From assembly GCA_029941785.1 (NCBI GenBank), contig JAPYTK010000030.1, positions 1 through 38,062 on the forward strand: DNA of 38,062 nucleotides, written 5' to 3'. Made by a program: the position numbers and the translations under genes. Shown one piece after another: positions 1-8,477 of the stretch (positions are counted from its first letter, which is position 1; every line of letters begins with the position of its first letter). Source of the stretch: Polyangiaceae bacterium. GTDB taxonomy: Bacteria; Myxococcota_A; Polyangia; Polyangiales; Polyangiaceae. The notes under the pieces are model-generated. The model was given only the letters and a program-made list of their open reading frames with translations, was not told the DNA's origin and made no database searches.

Positions 1-992
1 GAATGAGTTTCTTCTTGCTCGACACCACCCCGAGCGCCGCACTGTTGACCGCCGCCGAGAACGGAAAGCTCGACGGCGAAGACCGCGTGCGCGCCGTGGC
101 CGCACAGCTCCTCGATGAGCCAGACGCCAAGCAGGCCACCGCCGCCTTTTTTGCCGAGTACCTCGCCATCGATGACATGGAGGAGGTCACCAAGGACCCA
201 CAACTTTACCCGAACTTCTCGCCCGCTCTCGCCTCGTCGATGAAGCGGGAGACCCTCGAACTTGTCAACGACGTGGTGTGGCGCGGCGACCTTCCGATCG
301 ACACCCTGTTCACCGCAGAGCACAGCTTTGTCGATGAAGCGCTCGCGACGCACTACGACATCGATCTCGACGGCAAGAAAGACTGGTCCCGCGTGACCTT
401 GCCCGCCGAGCAAAAGCGCAGCGGCTTGCTGACCCACGCCTCGATCATGTCTCGTCAGTCACACCCGACCTCGACCTCGGTGACCCATCGGGGCTTGTTC
501 ATCATGGAGCGTTTCCTCTGCCAATCGATGCCCCCTCCTCCCCCGGAGGCAGTCACCGAGCTGCCGCCGACCAGCACCGCGCCGACGATGCGAGAGAGGC
601 TGGCGGTCCATCTCGAAAACCCCACCTGCGCAGCCTGTCACACCACCAGTGACAACCTCGGCCTGGCGCTCGAGAATTTCGACGCCGTAGGCATATTTCG
701 CACCAAGGAGAACGGCTCGACGATCGACACGACGGTCGAGCTGGACAGCTTCGGATCCTTCGATGGCCCCGCCGAGCTCGGACAGCTTCTCGCCGCACAG
801 CCCGCGGTCAAGGCCTGCGTCTTGCGCCACCTCTTCCGTCACGCCACGGGCCGCATCGAAACCAACGGCGATCTCGCCGCTCTCGACAGCCTCAACGAGC
901 GCTTCGCCGAGTCGGGCTACCGCTTCAAGCAGCTGCTCGTGGATCTGGTTGCCAGCCAAGTCTTCTCTGACGCCGGGAGTTTCGAGCCATGA
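1..992 (+). CDS. DUF1592/DUF1588/DUF1585 cytochrome-like secreted protein, C-terminal part
   Basis: The gene is cut by the window edge: the frame is open from base 3 upstream, and the first visible residues (MSFFLLDTTP) match the interior of a DUF1592 domain (usual form SxFLWxTxPD), not an N-terminus. In order I see the end of DUF1592 (about residues 1-125), DUF1588 with its typical GLLTHASIMS and RGLFIMERFLC segments and a CxxCH motif (CAACH, about residue 212) followed by LALENFDAVG, then DUF1585 (about 255-325). These families are common in Planctomycetes and Myxococcota as secreted or periplasmic proteins. The CxxCH suggests covalent haem c, but the biochemical role is not established. 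It overlaps the next gene by ATGA, so the two are translationally coupled. Confidence 0.85.
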   Translation, partial: MSFFLLDTTPSAALLTAAENGKLDGEDRVRAVAAQLLDEPDAKQATAAFFAEYLAIDDMEEVTKDPQLYPNFSPALASSMKRETLELVNDVVWRGDLPIDTLFTAEHSFVDEALATHYDIDLDGKKDWSRVTLPAEQKRSGLLTHASIMSRQSHPTSTSVTHRGLFIMERFLCQSMPPPPPEAVTELPPTSTAPTMRERLAVHLENPTCAACHTTSDNLGLALENFDAVGIFRTKENGSTIDTTVELDSFGSFDGPAELGQLLAAQPAVKACVLRHLFRHATGRIETNGDLAALDSLNERFAESGYRFKQLLVDLVASQVFSDAGSFEP

Positions 993-2395
993 GGCGCCGA
1001 CTCCCCCACGAACTGAAGCTCGACCGGCGAACCCTGCTTCGGGGCGCTGCGGCGGGCGGCGCGCTCAGCCTCGCTCTCCCCATGCTGGACGCCATGCTCG
1101 ACGACAACGGCGTGCGTCTCGCCGATGGCGCTGCCATCCCTACCCGTTTCATGACGTGGGTGTTCGGCAATGGTTGCGTCGTCGCCGACTGGGTGCCCGC
1201 ACAACAAGGACCGAAGTACGCGCTCTCCCGAGCTCTCGAACCGCTCGCGAAGGTCAAGGGCTACTGCGCCGTGCTCACCAACTTCCGCAATTACGTCGCT
1301 GGCCGCCGAGGCCATCACGACGGCATGGCGGGTATTTTCTCCGGGCATCCCTTCATTCAGCTCCCGTCAGGCAGCGCGCCTTACGCGTCCAAGTTCGGTG
1401 GCCCGTCGATCGACCAGGTCATCGCCGATCAAATTGGGACAGACACCTACCACAAGTCGATTCAGCTCGGCGTGTCGAAGCTTCACTTGATCGATCAAGG
1501 CCACACGCTGCAAACCCTCTCCCATCGTGGCCCCGACCAACCGCTCTTCGCCGAGCGGGACGCGCTCACCATCTACAACAAGCTCTTCGATTCCTTCATG
1601 CCCCCCGACGACCCGGCACAAGGCGTTCGGGCCGGCGCGCTGGACGCGGTGCTCGCTGACGCCGCACGGCTCAAAAAACGGGTGGGCAAGACCGACCAGC
1701 AGCGGCTCGATGCTCACCTCGAGAGCGTCTTTCAGCTCAAGAAACAGATCCTCGCCATTCCGCCGAGCTGCGCCATTCCTCAAAAGCCCGAACCGATCGA
1801 CAATCCACCGGATGAACCCTTGGTCGAGCTCAACGAGCTGATGTGCCAGCTCGTCGCGATGGCCTTCAGCTGCGATCTCACGCGGGTCATCAGCTACATG
1901 TTCACCGGCCCTAGCGGAGGCGCGCATTTTCACATGCTACCGCCGGCCGCGATCGAAGGGCAGGACGGCAAGGACTACAGCCACGATAGCCACCACAACG
2001 TGAGCCATATCAACCTTCCCTACGAACAGGCCTTCATCGGAAGCTCCGTCGTGGTGACCATGAGCTGCTTCGCAACCTTGCTCGAACAGTTGATGGCGAC
2101 GCCTGAGGGCGACGGCAACCTGCTCGATCACAGCTGCATCTTGATGAGCAGCGGCGTCGCCGAGGGCTGGAGTCACTCAGAGGTCGACTACCCGCTCATC
2201 GTCGCAGGTCACGGGGGCGGCGGACTCAAGAAGGACGTCGGACACTACCGCTCTCCCAACGAAGAGAGCATGTCGAACATCGGGCTCGCGTGCATTCAGG
2301 CCGTCGCTCCGGAGGCGGGGATCACCGAGCACGGCAGCGACGAGGGATCGTACAAAGGACGCACCACGACGCCCTGCTCCGCCATCCTCGCCTAG
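989..2395 (+). CDS. DUF1552 domain-containing Tat-exported protein
   Basis: 468 residues. The N-terminus carries a twin-arginine type signal (DRRTLLRGAAAGG, residues 11-23) followed by a hydrophobic Ala/Leu stretch, so export in folded form is likely. The body matches DUF1552: a WVFGNG segment near residue 53, GRRGHHDGMAGIFSG near 107-121, and a late GVAEGWSHSEVDYPLIVAGHGGG region near 400. DUF1552 proteins belong to the alkaline-phosphatase/sulfatase-like superfamily related to DUF1501 and almost always sit next to a DUF1592/1588 gene, as here. The ATG overlaps the stop of the preceding gene, which fixes the start. The function is unknown. The convergent neighbour purB ends 26 bases beyond. 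Confidence 0.88.
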   Translation: MRRRLPHELKLDRRTLLRGAAAGGALSLALPMLDAMLDDNGVRLADGAAIPTRFMTWVFGNGCVVADWVPAQQGPKYALSRALEPLAKVKGYCAVLTNFRNYVAGRRGHHDGMAGIFSGHPFIQLPSGSAPYASKFGGPSIDQVIADQIGTDTYHKSIQLGVSKLHLIDQGHTLQTLSHRGPDQPLFAERDALTIYNKLFDSFMPPDDPAQGVRAGALDAVLADAARLKKRVGKTDQQRLDAHLESVFQLKKQILAIPPSCAIPQKPEPIDNPPDEPLVELNELMCQLVAMAFSCDLTRVISYMFTGPSGGAHFHMLPPAAIEGQDGKDYSHDSHHNVSHINLPYEQAFIGSSVVVTMSCFATLLEQLMATPEGDGNLLDHSCILMSSGVAEGWSHSEVDYPLIVAGHGGGGLKKDVGHYRSPNEESMSNIGLACIQAVAPEAGITEHGSDEGSYKGRTTTPCSAILA

Positions 2396-2421
2396 CTTTA
2401 GCCCGCGCCGCGACGACACCT

Positions 2422-3723
2422 CTACGGGGCGTCGATGGCCCGCTGCACGATGTGGCCGCAGTGGCGCACGGCGTGCTCGATGTCAAAGCAGCGCTCGAGT
2501 TCTTCCGTCGTCATGGCCGCGGCGACCTCCGGATCGGCTGCGAGCAAGTCGTGAAAACTGCCCTCGCCATGGAAGGCCTTCATCGCCGCGCGCTGCACGA
2601 CGACATAAGCTTCCTGGCGAGGTTTGCCGCTCTGCACCAGAGCCAAGAGCAAGCCCTCACTGAAACAGCGGCCGCCGGTCATCTCGAGGTTGCGCATCAA
2701 GTTCTCGGGATAAACCACCAGGCCACTCACCAGTCGAGTCGCGCGCTGCAAACCGTACGCCGTCATGGTGGTGGCGTCTGGCGCAATCATTCGTTCAACG
2801 GAAGAATGGGAGATGTCACGCTCATGCCAAAGCGCGACGTTCTCGAGGGCCGGGATCACCGCAGAGCGCACGATGCGCGCGACACCACACAAGTTCTCGC
2901 TCGCGATGGGGTTGCGCTTGTGGGGCATGGCGCTCGACCCCTTTTGCCCCTTGGTGAAGCTCTCTTCGGCCTCGGCCACTTCGGTACGCTGCCAATGGCG
3001 CACGTTCGTCGCCAGTCGTTCAATCCCCGCGGCGATGACGCCCAAGGTAGAAAAGAACGCGGCATGGCGATCGCGCGCGACGACCTGGGTCGCAACGGTT
3101 TCCGCTTGAAGGCCAAGGGCACCCAGCGCCTCCGCCTCGATTCCGGGCGAGAGGTGCGCGTAGGTCCCGACCGCACCGGCGATCTTGCCAACCGCGATCT
3201 CGTCTCGCGCCACGCGGAGGCGTTGCCGGCCCCGCTTCATCTCGGCCAGATGGCCTGCCAGCGCGGTGCCAAACGTCGTGGGCTCGGCGTGAATACCGTG
3301 ACTACGACCGATCATCGGGGTGCCGGCATGCTCTTTCGCGCGCTCCGTCAGCGCCTCGATGAGTTCATCGAGCTTCTCGGCGATGAGGTCGCTCGCCCGC
3401 GTGAGAAGGACGGCAAAGCTCGTGTCGAGCACGTCGCTCGAGGTCATGCCAAAGTGCAGCCAACGTGCGTCATCTCCCGCGAGTTCTTCCACGTGGGTCA
3501 AGAACGCGATCACGTCATGTTTGACCGTTTTCTCGATCTCGTCGATGCGGTCCGCATCGAGCTGGATGTTTTTGTCCCGAAGACGATCTGCCGTACCCGC
3601 CGGCACCCGCTCAGCCCGTTCCATCGCCTCGCAAGCGGCGAGTTCAACCTCCAGCCAGGTCGTGTATTTGGTGGCGCTCGACCACAGGTCGGCAAACGCT
3701 GGGGGGGTGTAGCGAGGGATCAT
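2422..3723 (-). CDS. purB: Adenylosuccinate lyase
   Basis: 433 residues, the usual length for the short bacterial PurB type. It cleaves adenylosuccinate to AMP and fumarate and SAICAR to AICAR in purine synthesis, in the cytoplasm. The fumarase/aspartase superfamily signature GSSAMPHKRNP is present near residue 262, the HFGMTSSDVLD segment near 90, and the GRSHGIHAEPTTFG catalytic His segment near 138-151. The N-terminus MIPRYTPPAFADLW matches the family start. No clear ribosome-binding site precedes the ATG. It lies 34 bases downstream of the gamma-glutamyltransferase gene on the same strand and may be read from it. Confidence 0.96.
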   Translation of the reverse strand: MIPRYTPPAFADLWSSATKYTTWLEVELAACEAMERAERVPAGTADRLRDKNIQLDADRIDEIEKTVKHDVIAFLTHVEELAGDDARWLHFGMTSSDVLDTSFAVLLTRASDLIAEKLDELIEALTERAKEHAGTPMIGRSHGIHAEPTTFGTALAGHLAEMKRGRQRLRVARDEIAVGKIAGAVGTYAHLSPGIEAEALGALGLQAETVATQVVARDRHAAFFSTLGVIAAGIERLATNVRHWQRTEVAEAEESFTKGQKGSSAMPHKRNPIASENLCGVARIVRSAVIPALENVALWHERDISHSSVERMIAPDATTMTAYGLQRATRLVSGLVVYPENLMRNLEMTGGRCFSEGLLLALVQSGKPRQEAYVVVQRAAMKAFHGEGSFHDLLAADPEVAAAMTTEELERCFDIEHAVRHCGHIVQRAIDAP

Positions 3724-3757
3724 GGTGGGCGGACCGTGGCCAAACGTTTCCGACGCG

Positions 3758-5635
3758 TCAAGGTCCGGCAGACGGGGACGAACCTGGCAGGGCGGAAGGC
3801 TTGCTCGGTCCGCTCCGAAGCGCCTTGGGTCCTAGGGCCTTGCCACCTTTGCGCGAGTCGGCCACGCCCCATGCGACGCCCGTCTTGGGATCGACCACGA
3901 TGCAGTTCGCGTGCCCTTGGCTGAGATGCGTAGGAGCGAGCACATGGCCCATTGATTTCAACTTCTTGAGCGTCACTTTTGACGGCAAACGCTTCTTCTC
4001 CATGCGCACCTTGTCGGGCCACCATTGGTGATGGATCCGCCCGCGCTCGACCGCCCGATCCACAGTCATCCCGTGATCGACCAAGTTTCGCAATAGCTGG
4101 GCGACCGTGCCAGGAATGGTGTCGCCGCCCGGCGAGCCGATGACCGCCACCGCGCGACCGTCTCGCTCGACGATGGCCGGGCTCATCGAGCTGGCCATTC
4201 GCTTGTTGGGCTGGAGCACATTGAAACCGCTGGGTGAAAACGCGCCCATGGCGTTGCTCAACATCACGCCCGTGCCCGGCACCATGACCCGGGCGCCGTA
4301 GGCCGCGGACAAGGTGGTGGTCGTAGAAACCGCGTTTCCGAGCGCATCCACAACGGAAAAATGCGTGGTGTCTTCCGACTCGGCGGGCACGGTCGTCATC
4401 TTGTGAATGGGAACGACGGCGCGGGACGGAGTGGCGCGTAGCGGATCGATCGATGGCTGGCGCTCGCGGTAGTAGGCCGGATCGAGCAGCCGCTTGCGCA
4501 GCGGGCCGACGACCTTCGGATCGACGAAGGCGGGATCGGCTCCGATGCTGCGGCGGTCGGCATAGGCCCGGCGCGCAGCTTCGATGAAGAAGTGAAGTTC
4601 CTGAGCAGAACGGGGCGCCGCACGATGCGCCTCGTTCGCCTCGAGGTACCCCATGATCGAGCGCAGCGCGATCCCGCCCATCGAGGGCGGGGGCATCGTG
4701 TGCACCGTATAACCACGATAATTAAAACGGAGGGGCGTGCGGATCTCCGCCCGGTAGGCGGACAAGTCCTTCTCGGTGACCAGGCCGCCCCCTCGGCGCA
4801 TGGCTTGCGCGATTTTGGCAGCGACCTCGCCACCATAAAAGCCTGCATCGCCGCTCTTGGCGATGGCCCGAAGCGTTCGAGCAAGCCGAGTTTGGCGAAC
4901 CCATTGCCCTCCCGCTTTGGGTAGCTTGCCGCTTCGACCCAAACCGTAGGTCGCGCGGATAACCGGATCGCGACGTAGCTTCTTCCACATCCAAGCGAGC
5001 ATCAGCGATTGGTGCCGGTTGCTGCGATGACCACGCTCAGCGAGAGCGATGGCGGGGGCTATCAATTCGGCGAGTGGCCGCGTGCCAAAACGACGCCGCG
5101 CCAAATTCAAGCCGGCGACAACTCCTGGCACGGGCGCCGCGAGATAGCCGTGAGCGCCGGCCGCGAGCTGCTGCTCGTTTTTCGCCACGGTCGCTGCAGC
5201 GGGTGCTTTTTCTCGGTAATCAACGGCGAAAACCTGACCGTCGGCGCGTCGTACGATCATGAAGCCGCCACCACCCAAACTGCCCGCCGTGAAATGAGTG
5301 ACAGACAGCGCGTAACCCACGGCAACCGCCGCATCGATCGCGTTGCCCCCCTTGGACAACACCTCCGCCCCGATCCGCGTCGCCCGGGCGTCAGCACTGC
5401 TCACCATGCCAAACTCTCCCCGCACGGCGCGCCGACCACCCGGCTTCACCGGACCCGCAAGAGCAGCCGGATCGCTTCTCCGTGGGGCGCTTCCGATCGC
5501 GGAAACCGATCCCCTCGAGGCGGCTGAGGCCACCGCGATGGGGACCGGGTCGCAAGCCGTGATCGTCAAGATCCCACTCAGGAGCAGGCCGCCGCACGAC
5601 ACGCGTCGAAGCACCCTTGGAAGATCGTCCAGCAT
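3758..5635 (-). CDS. ggt: Gamma-glutamyltransferase, predicted lipoprotein
   Basis: 625 residues. The N-terminus has a signal peptide with a lipobox-like LTITAC (Cys28), then a Ser/Ala-rich linker, so I infer a lipid-anchored periplasmic or outer-membrane enzyme. The Ntn-hydrolase proenzyme is complete: the large-subunit start is EFGMVSSADARAT near residue 74, with SLGGGGFM near 119. The autoprocessing site and catalytic nucleophile is Thr423 in the TTHFSVVD motif, and the oxyanion loop is ASSMSP near 481. It hydrolyses or transfers gamma-glutamyl groups, for example from glutathione. The C-terminus carries an extra Lys/Ser/Pro-rich tail (about 595-625). Assignment to Ggt rather than a cephalosporin acylase relative rests on the overall motif set. 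Confidence 0.93.
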   Translation of the reverse strand: MLDDLPRVLRRVSCGGLLLSGILTITACDPVPIAVASAASRGSVSAIGSAPRRSDPAALAGPVKPGGRRAVRGEFGMVSSADARATRIGAEVLSKGGNAIDAAVAVGYALSVTHFTAGSLGGGGFMIVRRADGQVFAVDYREKAPAAATVAKNEQQLAAGAHGYLAAPVPGVVAGLNLARRRFGTRPLAELIAPAIALAERGHRSNRHQSLMLAWMWKKLRRDPVIRATYGLGRSGKLPKAGGQWVRQTRLARTLRAIAKSGDAGFYGGEVAAKIAQAMRRGGGLVTEKDLSAYRAEIRTPLRFNYRGYTVHTMPPPSMGGIALRSIMGYLEANEAHRAAPRSAQELHFFIEAARRAYADRRSIGADPAFVDPKVVGPLRKRLLDPAYYRERQPSIDPLRATPSRAVVPIHKMTTVPAESEDTTHFSVVDALGNAVSTTTTLSAAYGARVMVPGTGVMLSNAMGAFSPSGFNVLQPNKRMASSMSPAIVERDGRAVAVIGSPGGDTIPGTVAQLLRNLVDHGMTVDRAVERGRIHHQWWPDKVRMEKKRLPSKVTLKKLKSMGHVLAPTHLSQGHANCIVVDPKTGVAWGVADSRKGGKALGPKALRSGPSKPSALPGSSPSAGP

Positions 5636-5769
5636 TCGCCCCTCGGTCTAGCACAAGGGCCGTGGCTCGCGCACCGCCTCAGCACGACGCAGTCCATCGC
5701 TCATGCGCGTCGCGGAGTCTCTCGCAGGGCGGGAGTTCTTCCCACCAAGCGCCGGTGGCGCCATCGCTG
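5636..5769 (-). other. Intergenic stretch upstream of the gamma-glutamyltransferase gene
   Basis: This 134-base stretch separates the Cys-rich protein gene, which ends at 5770, from the transferase gene on the same strand. It holds an imperfect GC-rich inverted repeat around 5728-5746 (GGGCGGGA facing TCCCACC) with no following T-run, so at best a weak transcription end. No convincing -35/-10 pair is visible. Confidence 0.3.
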
Positions 5770-6615
5770 CTAGCGGCGACGCCGACGAGCAAGGGACAAG
5801 CCGCCGCCCATCGCCACCATCGCGAGCCAGGCGACCAAGTCACCTCCGGCCGGTCCGGGCACGGTCGCGCAGGAAACGCTGCCGCCAGCCTCGGCACTGC
5901 ATTCGCCGTTATCGCAGCTCGCGCTGGCGTAGCCGCTCACCTCGATGTCGAGCAAGTCGCGCAGAGCGTTGACACACGCATCGAGGTTCCCGCCATGGTC
6001 GATGTACTGGCCGTCGCAGAACAAGGCCCCCTCGGGCTTGCTGCACTCCAGCTCGCACCCGCCTGTCAGCTCTGCCGCGCAACCCGCTTGGCAGTCGATC
6101 TGACAATCGATGTTCGCCTCAGCTTTGCAGCTACCTTTGCAGCTCGCGTCACATTTCGCCGTACAATCAGCCGACGGCAGAACCACGTCGCACGAAGCGC
6201 TGCACTCCCCGGAGCACGTCGCCTTGCAGCTACCTTCGCAGGTTGTCTTGTCATTCGAGGAGGTACACTGCCCGCTGCAGCCCGCCTCACAGTCCAGCTC
6301 GCAGGAAGCCTGGCAATCGAACTTGCCAGGGTCGAGGTCACAACTCACGCCGCACTCTCCTTCACATTCGATGTCACAACCCACTTCGATGTCGATGTCG
6401 CATCCGCTGCCGCTGCAATCGACGTAACAGGCCGCGCTGAAATTGATCGGCTCACACTTCGCGGTACACCCACCCTCGATCAAGACCTCGCAATTCGCAC
6501 TCGCTTCGACGTTGATGTCGCCACAAGCACCGATATTGCCCGCCGACGCAGGGGCGCTCAGCAACAATCCAGCGACGAGACACAGGCCAGAGGTGAAAAG
6601 GGTGGGGTGATTCAT
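5770..6615 (-). CDS. Cys-rich exported protein with C-terminal hydrophobic/Arg anchor
   Basis: The start is set at the ATG at 6615 because a GGAGGG ribosome-binding site precedes it and a signal peptide follows (MNHPTLFTSG..., cut near ASAGN). This gives 281 residues; an upstream in-frame start at 6651 has no such support. The mature part contains about 35 cysteines in short periodic spacings (many C-x3-C steps such as CEGSCKATCSGECSASC, about residues 120-140) and many acidic residues. The protein ends with PGPAGGD, a hydrophobic segment (LVAWLAMVAMGG) and a run of five Arg, a layout like the MYXO-CTERM/PEP-CTERM class of sorting signals. The function is unknown; a disulfide-rich surface protein or metal binder is possible. 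Confidence 0.8.
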   Translation of the reverse strand: MNHPTLFTSGLCLVAGLLLSAPASAGNIGACGDINVEASANCEVLIEGGCTAKCEPINFSAACYVDCSGSGCDIDIEVGCDIECEGECGVSCDLDPGKFDCQASCELDCEAGCSGQCTSSNDKTTCEGSCKATCSGECSASCDVVLPSADCTAKCDASCKGSCKAEANIDCQIDCQAGCAAELTGGCELECSKPEGALFCDGQYIDHGGNLDACVNALRDLLDIEVSGYASASCDNGECSAEAGGSVSCATVPGPAGGDLVAWLAMVAMGGGLSLARRRRR

Positions 6616-6872
6616 GGGGGTCCCTCCGAAGGAAATGAGCCAAAGAAACAACGAGCACGGCGATTTTATCCTGGATCGCCATAGAAAACGACCACCAATC
6701 GCGCCGTTTGCGCCAGTTGGACGCCTGAACCGAAGGCGCCTTCAAGCGACGATCAAACAACACACCCTTAGATTCACACACACTCCGCCAGCTGCGGCCG
6801 AACAGCACGAATCGGTCGCATGCCTCGGCAGAAGGCGGAAAGAGTGGTCCTGTCGATGGCCGCTACAGGCAG
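6616..6872 (-). promoter_or_regulatory. Intergenic region, likely promoter of the Cys-rich protein gene
   Basis: This 257-base gap lies between gltA (stop at 6873) and the Cys-rich gene, both on the minus strand. Reading the minus strand, a GATAAAAT sequence about 50 bases before the start codon resembles a -10 element (TAAAAT, 5 of 6), but no good -35 lies at 16-18 bases. A GGAGGG ribosome-binding site sits at about 6622-6627. I see no coding region or clear terminator hairpin. Confidence 0.3.
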
Positions 6873-8171
6873 CTACTCGCGATCATCGAGGGGAACGTAC
6901 TCGCGAACCGTGTGACCGGTGTAGATCTGACGGGGCCGACTGATACGCGTCTTGGGATCTTCGTTCATCTCTTTCCACTGAGCGATCCAGCCAGGCAAGC
7001 GACCCAAGGCGAACATCGCCGTGAACATATTCGTCGGAAAACCCAGGGCCCGATAGATGATCCCGCTGTAGAAATCGACGTTCGGATAGAGACGGCGATC
7101 CTTGAAGTAGCTGTCTTCGAGTGCCGCCTCTTCGATCCGCTTCGCGATGTCGAGCAGCGGATCGTCGATGCCGAGCTTGCTGAGCACCCTGTCTGCCGCC
7201 TTCTTGATGAGCAGCGCCCGCGGGTCGTAGTTCTTGTAGACGCGGTGGCCAAAACCCATCAGCCGTGCGCCGGAGTTCTTGTCTTTCACGCGCTCGACAT
7301 ATTTGTCCACGCTTTCGCCGCTGGCGTGAATGCGCTCGAGCATGTGAATGACCGCTTGATTGGCGCCGCCGTGGCGAGGGCCCCAAAGCGCGCAGATCCC
7401 CGATGCGATCGATGCAAAGAGGTTCGCCTGGCCACTGCCCACCATCCGCACGGTGCTCGTCGAACAGTTCTGCTCGTGATCGGCGTGCAGGATGAGCAAG
7501 AGGTTCATCACTTTCACGATCTCTTCGTCGACGTGATAGGGCTCGCACGGCACGCTGAACAGCATGTTGACGATATTCGCGCAATAGGTCAGGTCGTTGC
7601 GCGGGTAGACGAAGGGCTGTCCGATCGACTTCTTGTAGGCAAAAGCCATCATCGTCCGGATCTTGGACATCAACCGCGTCGCGGTGATGTCGAACAGTTC
7701 GGTGTTCGTTGCGTCGAGCGCGTCGGGATAGAAGGCCGACAAGGAACAGACCATCGCTGACAGGATGGCCATGGGGTGAGCGGTGCTCGGATAACCGTTG
7801 AAGAAACTCTTCATGTCCTCATGAATGAGGGAGTGCATGGTGAGCCGGTTTCGGAAACCCTCGAGTTCGCCACGGTTCGGCAAACGACCGTTGATGAGGA
7901 GATAACTGGTCTCGCAAAAGGTCGAGTGTTCCCCTAGCTGTTCGATCGGAATGCCTCGGTAACGAAGAATGCCGTTCTCGCCGTCGATGTAGGTGATCGC
8001 ACTGAGCGTGGACGCGGTGTTGCCAAAGGCTGGATCCAAGCACACCACGCCCGTATTCTTTCGCAATCCCCGGATGTCCACCGCCTTCTCGCCCTCCGAG
8101 CCGATGATGACGGGCAGATCGAGTTCGTGCCGCTGACCTTCAATATCAAGGGAGAGTTTCGCCGAATTCAC
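6873..8171 (-). CDS. gltA: Citrate synthase
   Basis: 432 residues, the length of the hexameric (type II) Gram-negative GltA, which carries an extra N-terminal beta domain (residues 1-60 here). It condenses oxaloacetate and acetyl-CoA to citrate. The three catalytic residues are visible: His267 in GPRHGGANQA, His309 in GFGHRVYKNYDPRA and Asp366 in NVDFYSG. The start is GTG at 8171, supported by a strong AAGGAGGA ribosome-binding site at 8176-8183. The type II enzymes are often inhibited by NADH; whether this one is cannot be judged from sequence alone. A 306-base region separates it from divergent manC. Confidence 0.97.
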   Translation of the reverse strand: MNSAKLSLDIEGQRHELDLPVIIGSEGEKAVDIRGLRKNTGVVCLDPAFGNTASTLSAITYIDGENGILRYRGIPIEQLGEHSTFCETSYLLINGRLPNRGELEGFRNRLTMHSLIHEDMKSFFNGYPSTAHPMAILSAMVCSLSAFYPDALDATNTELFDITATRLMSKIRTMMAFAYKKSIGQPFVYPRNDLTYCANIVNMLFSVPCEPYHVDEEIVKVMNLLLILHADHEQNCSTSTVRMVGSGQANLFASIASGICALWGPRHGGANQAVIHMLERIHASGESVDKYVERVKDKNSGARLMGFGHRVYKNYDPRALLIKKAADRVLSKLGIDDPLLDIAKRIEEAALEDSYFKDRRLYPNVDFYSGIIYRALGFPTNMFTAMFALGRLPGWIAQWKEMNEDPKTRISRPRQIYTGHTVREYVPLDDRE

Positions 8172-8477
8172 CGAGTCCTCCTTATGCGACTTGCTCCGGG
8201 TCGGGCCGCGTTAGCAGGCCGTCCGTCCAAGTCGCCAGTATCCTGTTGTCGAGGCCCCGAAGCAGCTTGCCTCGTTCTCGACTCTTCAGCGCTCACCTCG
8301 TGGCGCAGCGCATCATGTCGCGCCAACTTAGCATGAATTGTCGCTCTGGGAAGCTGCAACTTGGCCGGCCCAGGGAGCAGGACCAAAATTCTTTAATATC
8401 CGAGCCTTAAGACCCGCGTCACGCGGTACTGTCGGCCGAACGTAGACCCCGCCGACGCGCTTCGTTAAAAGCCAAGG
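8172..8477. promoter_or_regulatory. Divergent promoter region between gltA and manC
   Basis: This 306-base non-coding stretch must hold the promoters of both neighbours. Next to gltA is its strong ribosome-binding site (8176-8183). On the manC side an AT-rich patch (8386-8402, containing TTTAATATCC) stands out from the GC-rich background and could be a -10 region. Twelve bases further on is a perfect 6-1-6 dyad, CCGCGT-C-ACGCGG (8414-8426), which is a possible operator. No sigma-54 type pair was found. Small open frames here have no coding character. Confidence 0.4.

Noticed and set aside
2290-3924. Long plus-strand open frame (544 codons) opposite purB
   Set aside because: It is antisense to a clear purB, has no recognisable domain and is expected from GC-rich codon use.
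8127-8386. Short open frames in the gltA-manC gap
   Set aside because: They overlap the gltA ribosome-binding site region, have no own ribosome-binding site and show no protein-like pattern.
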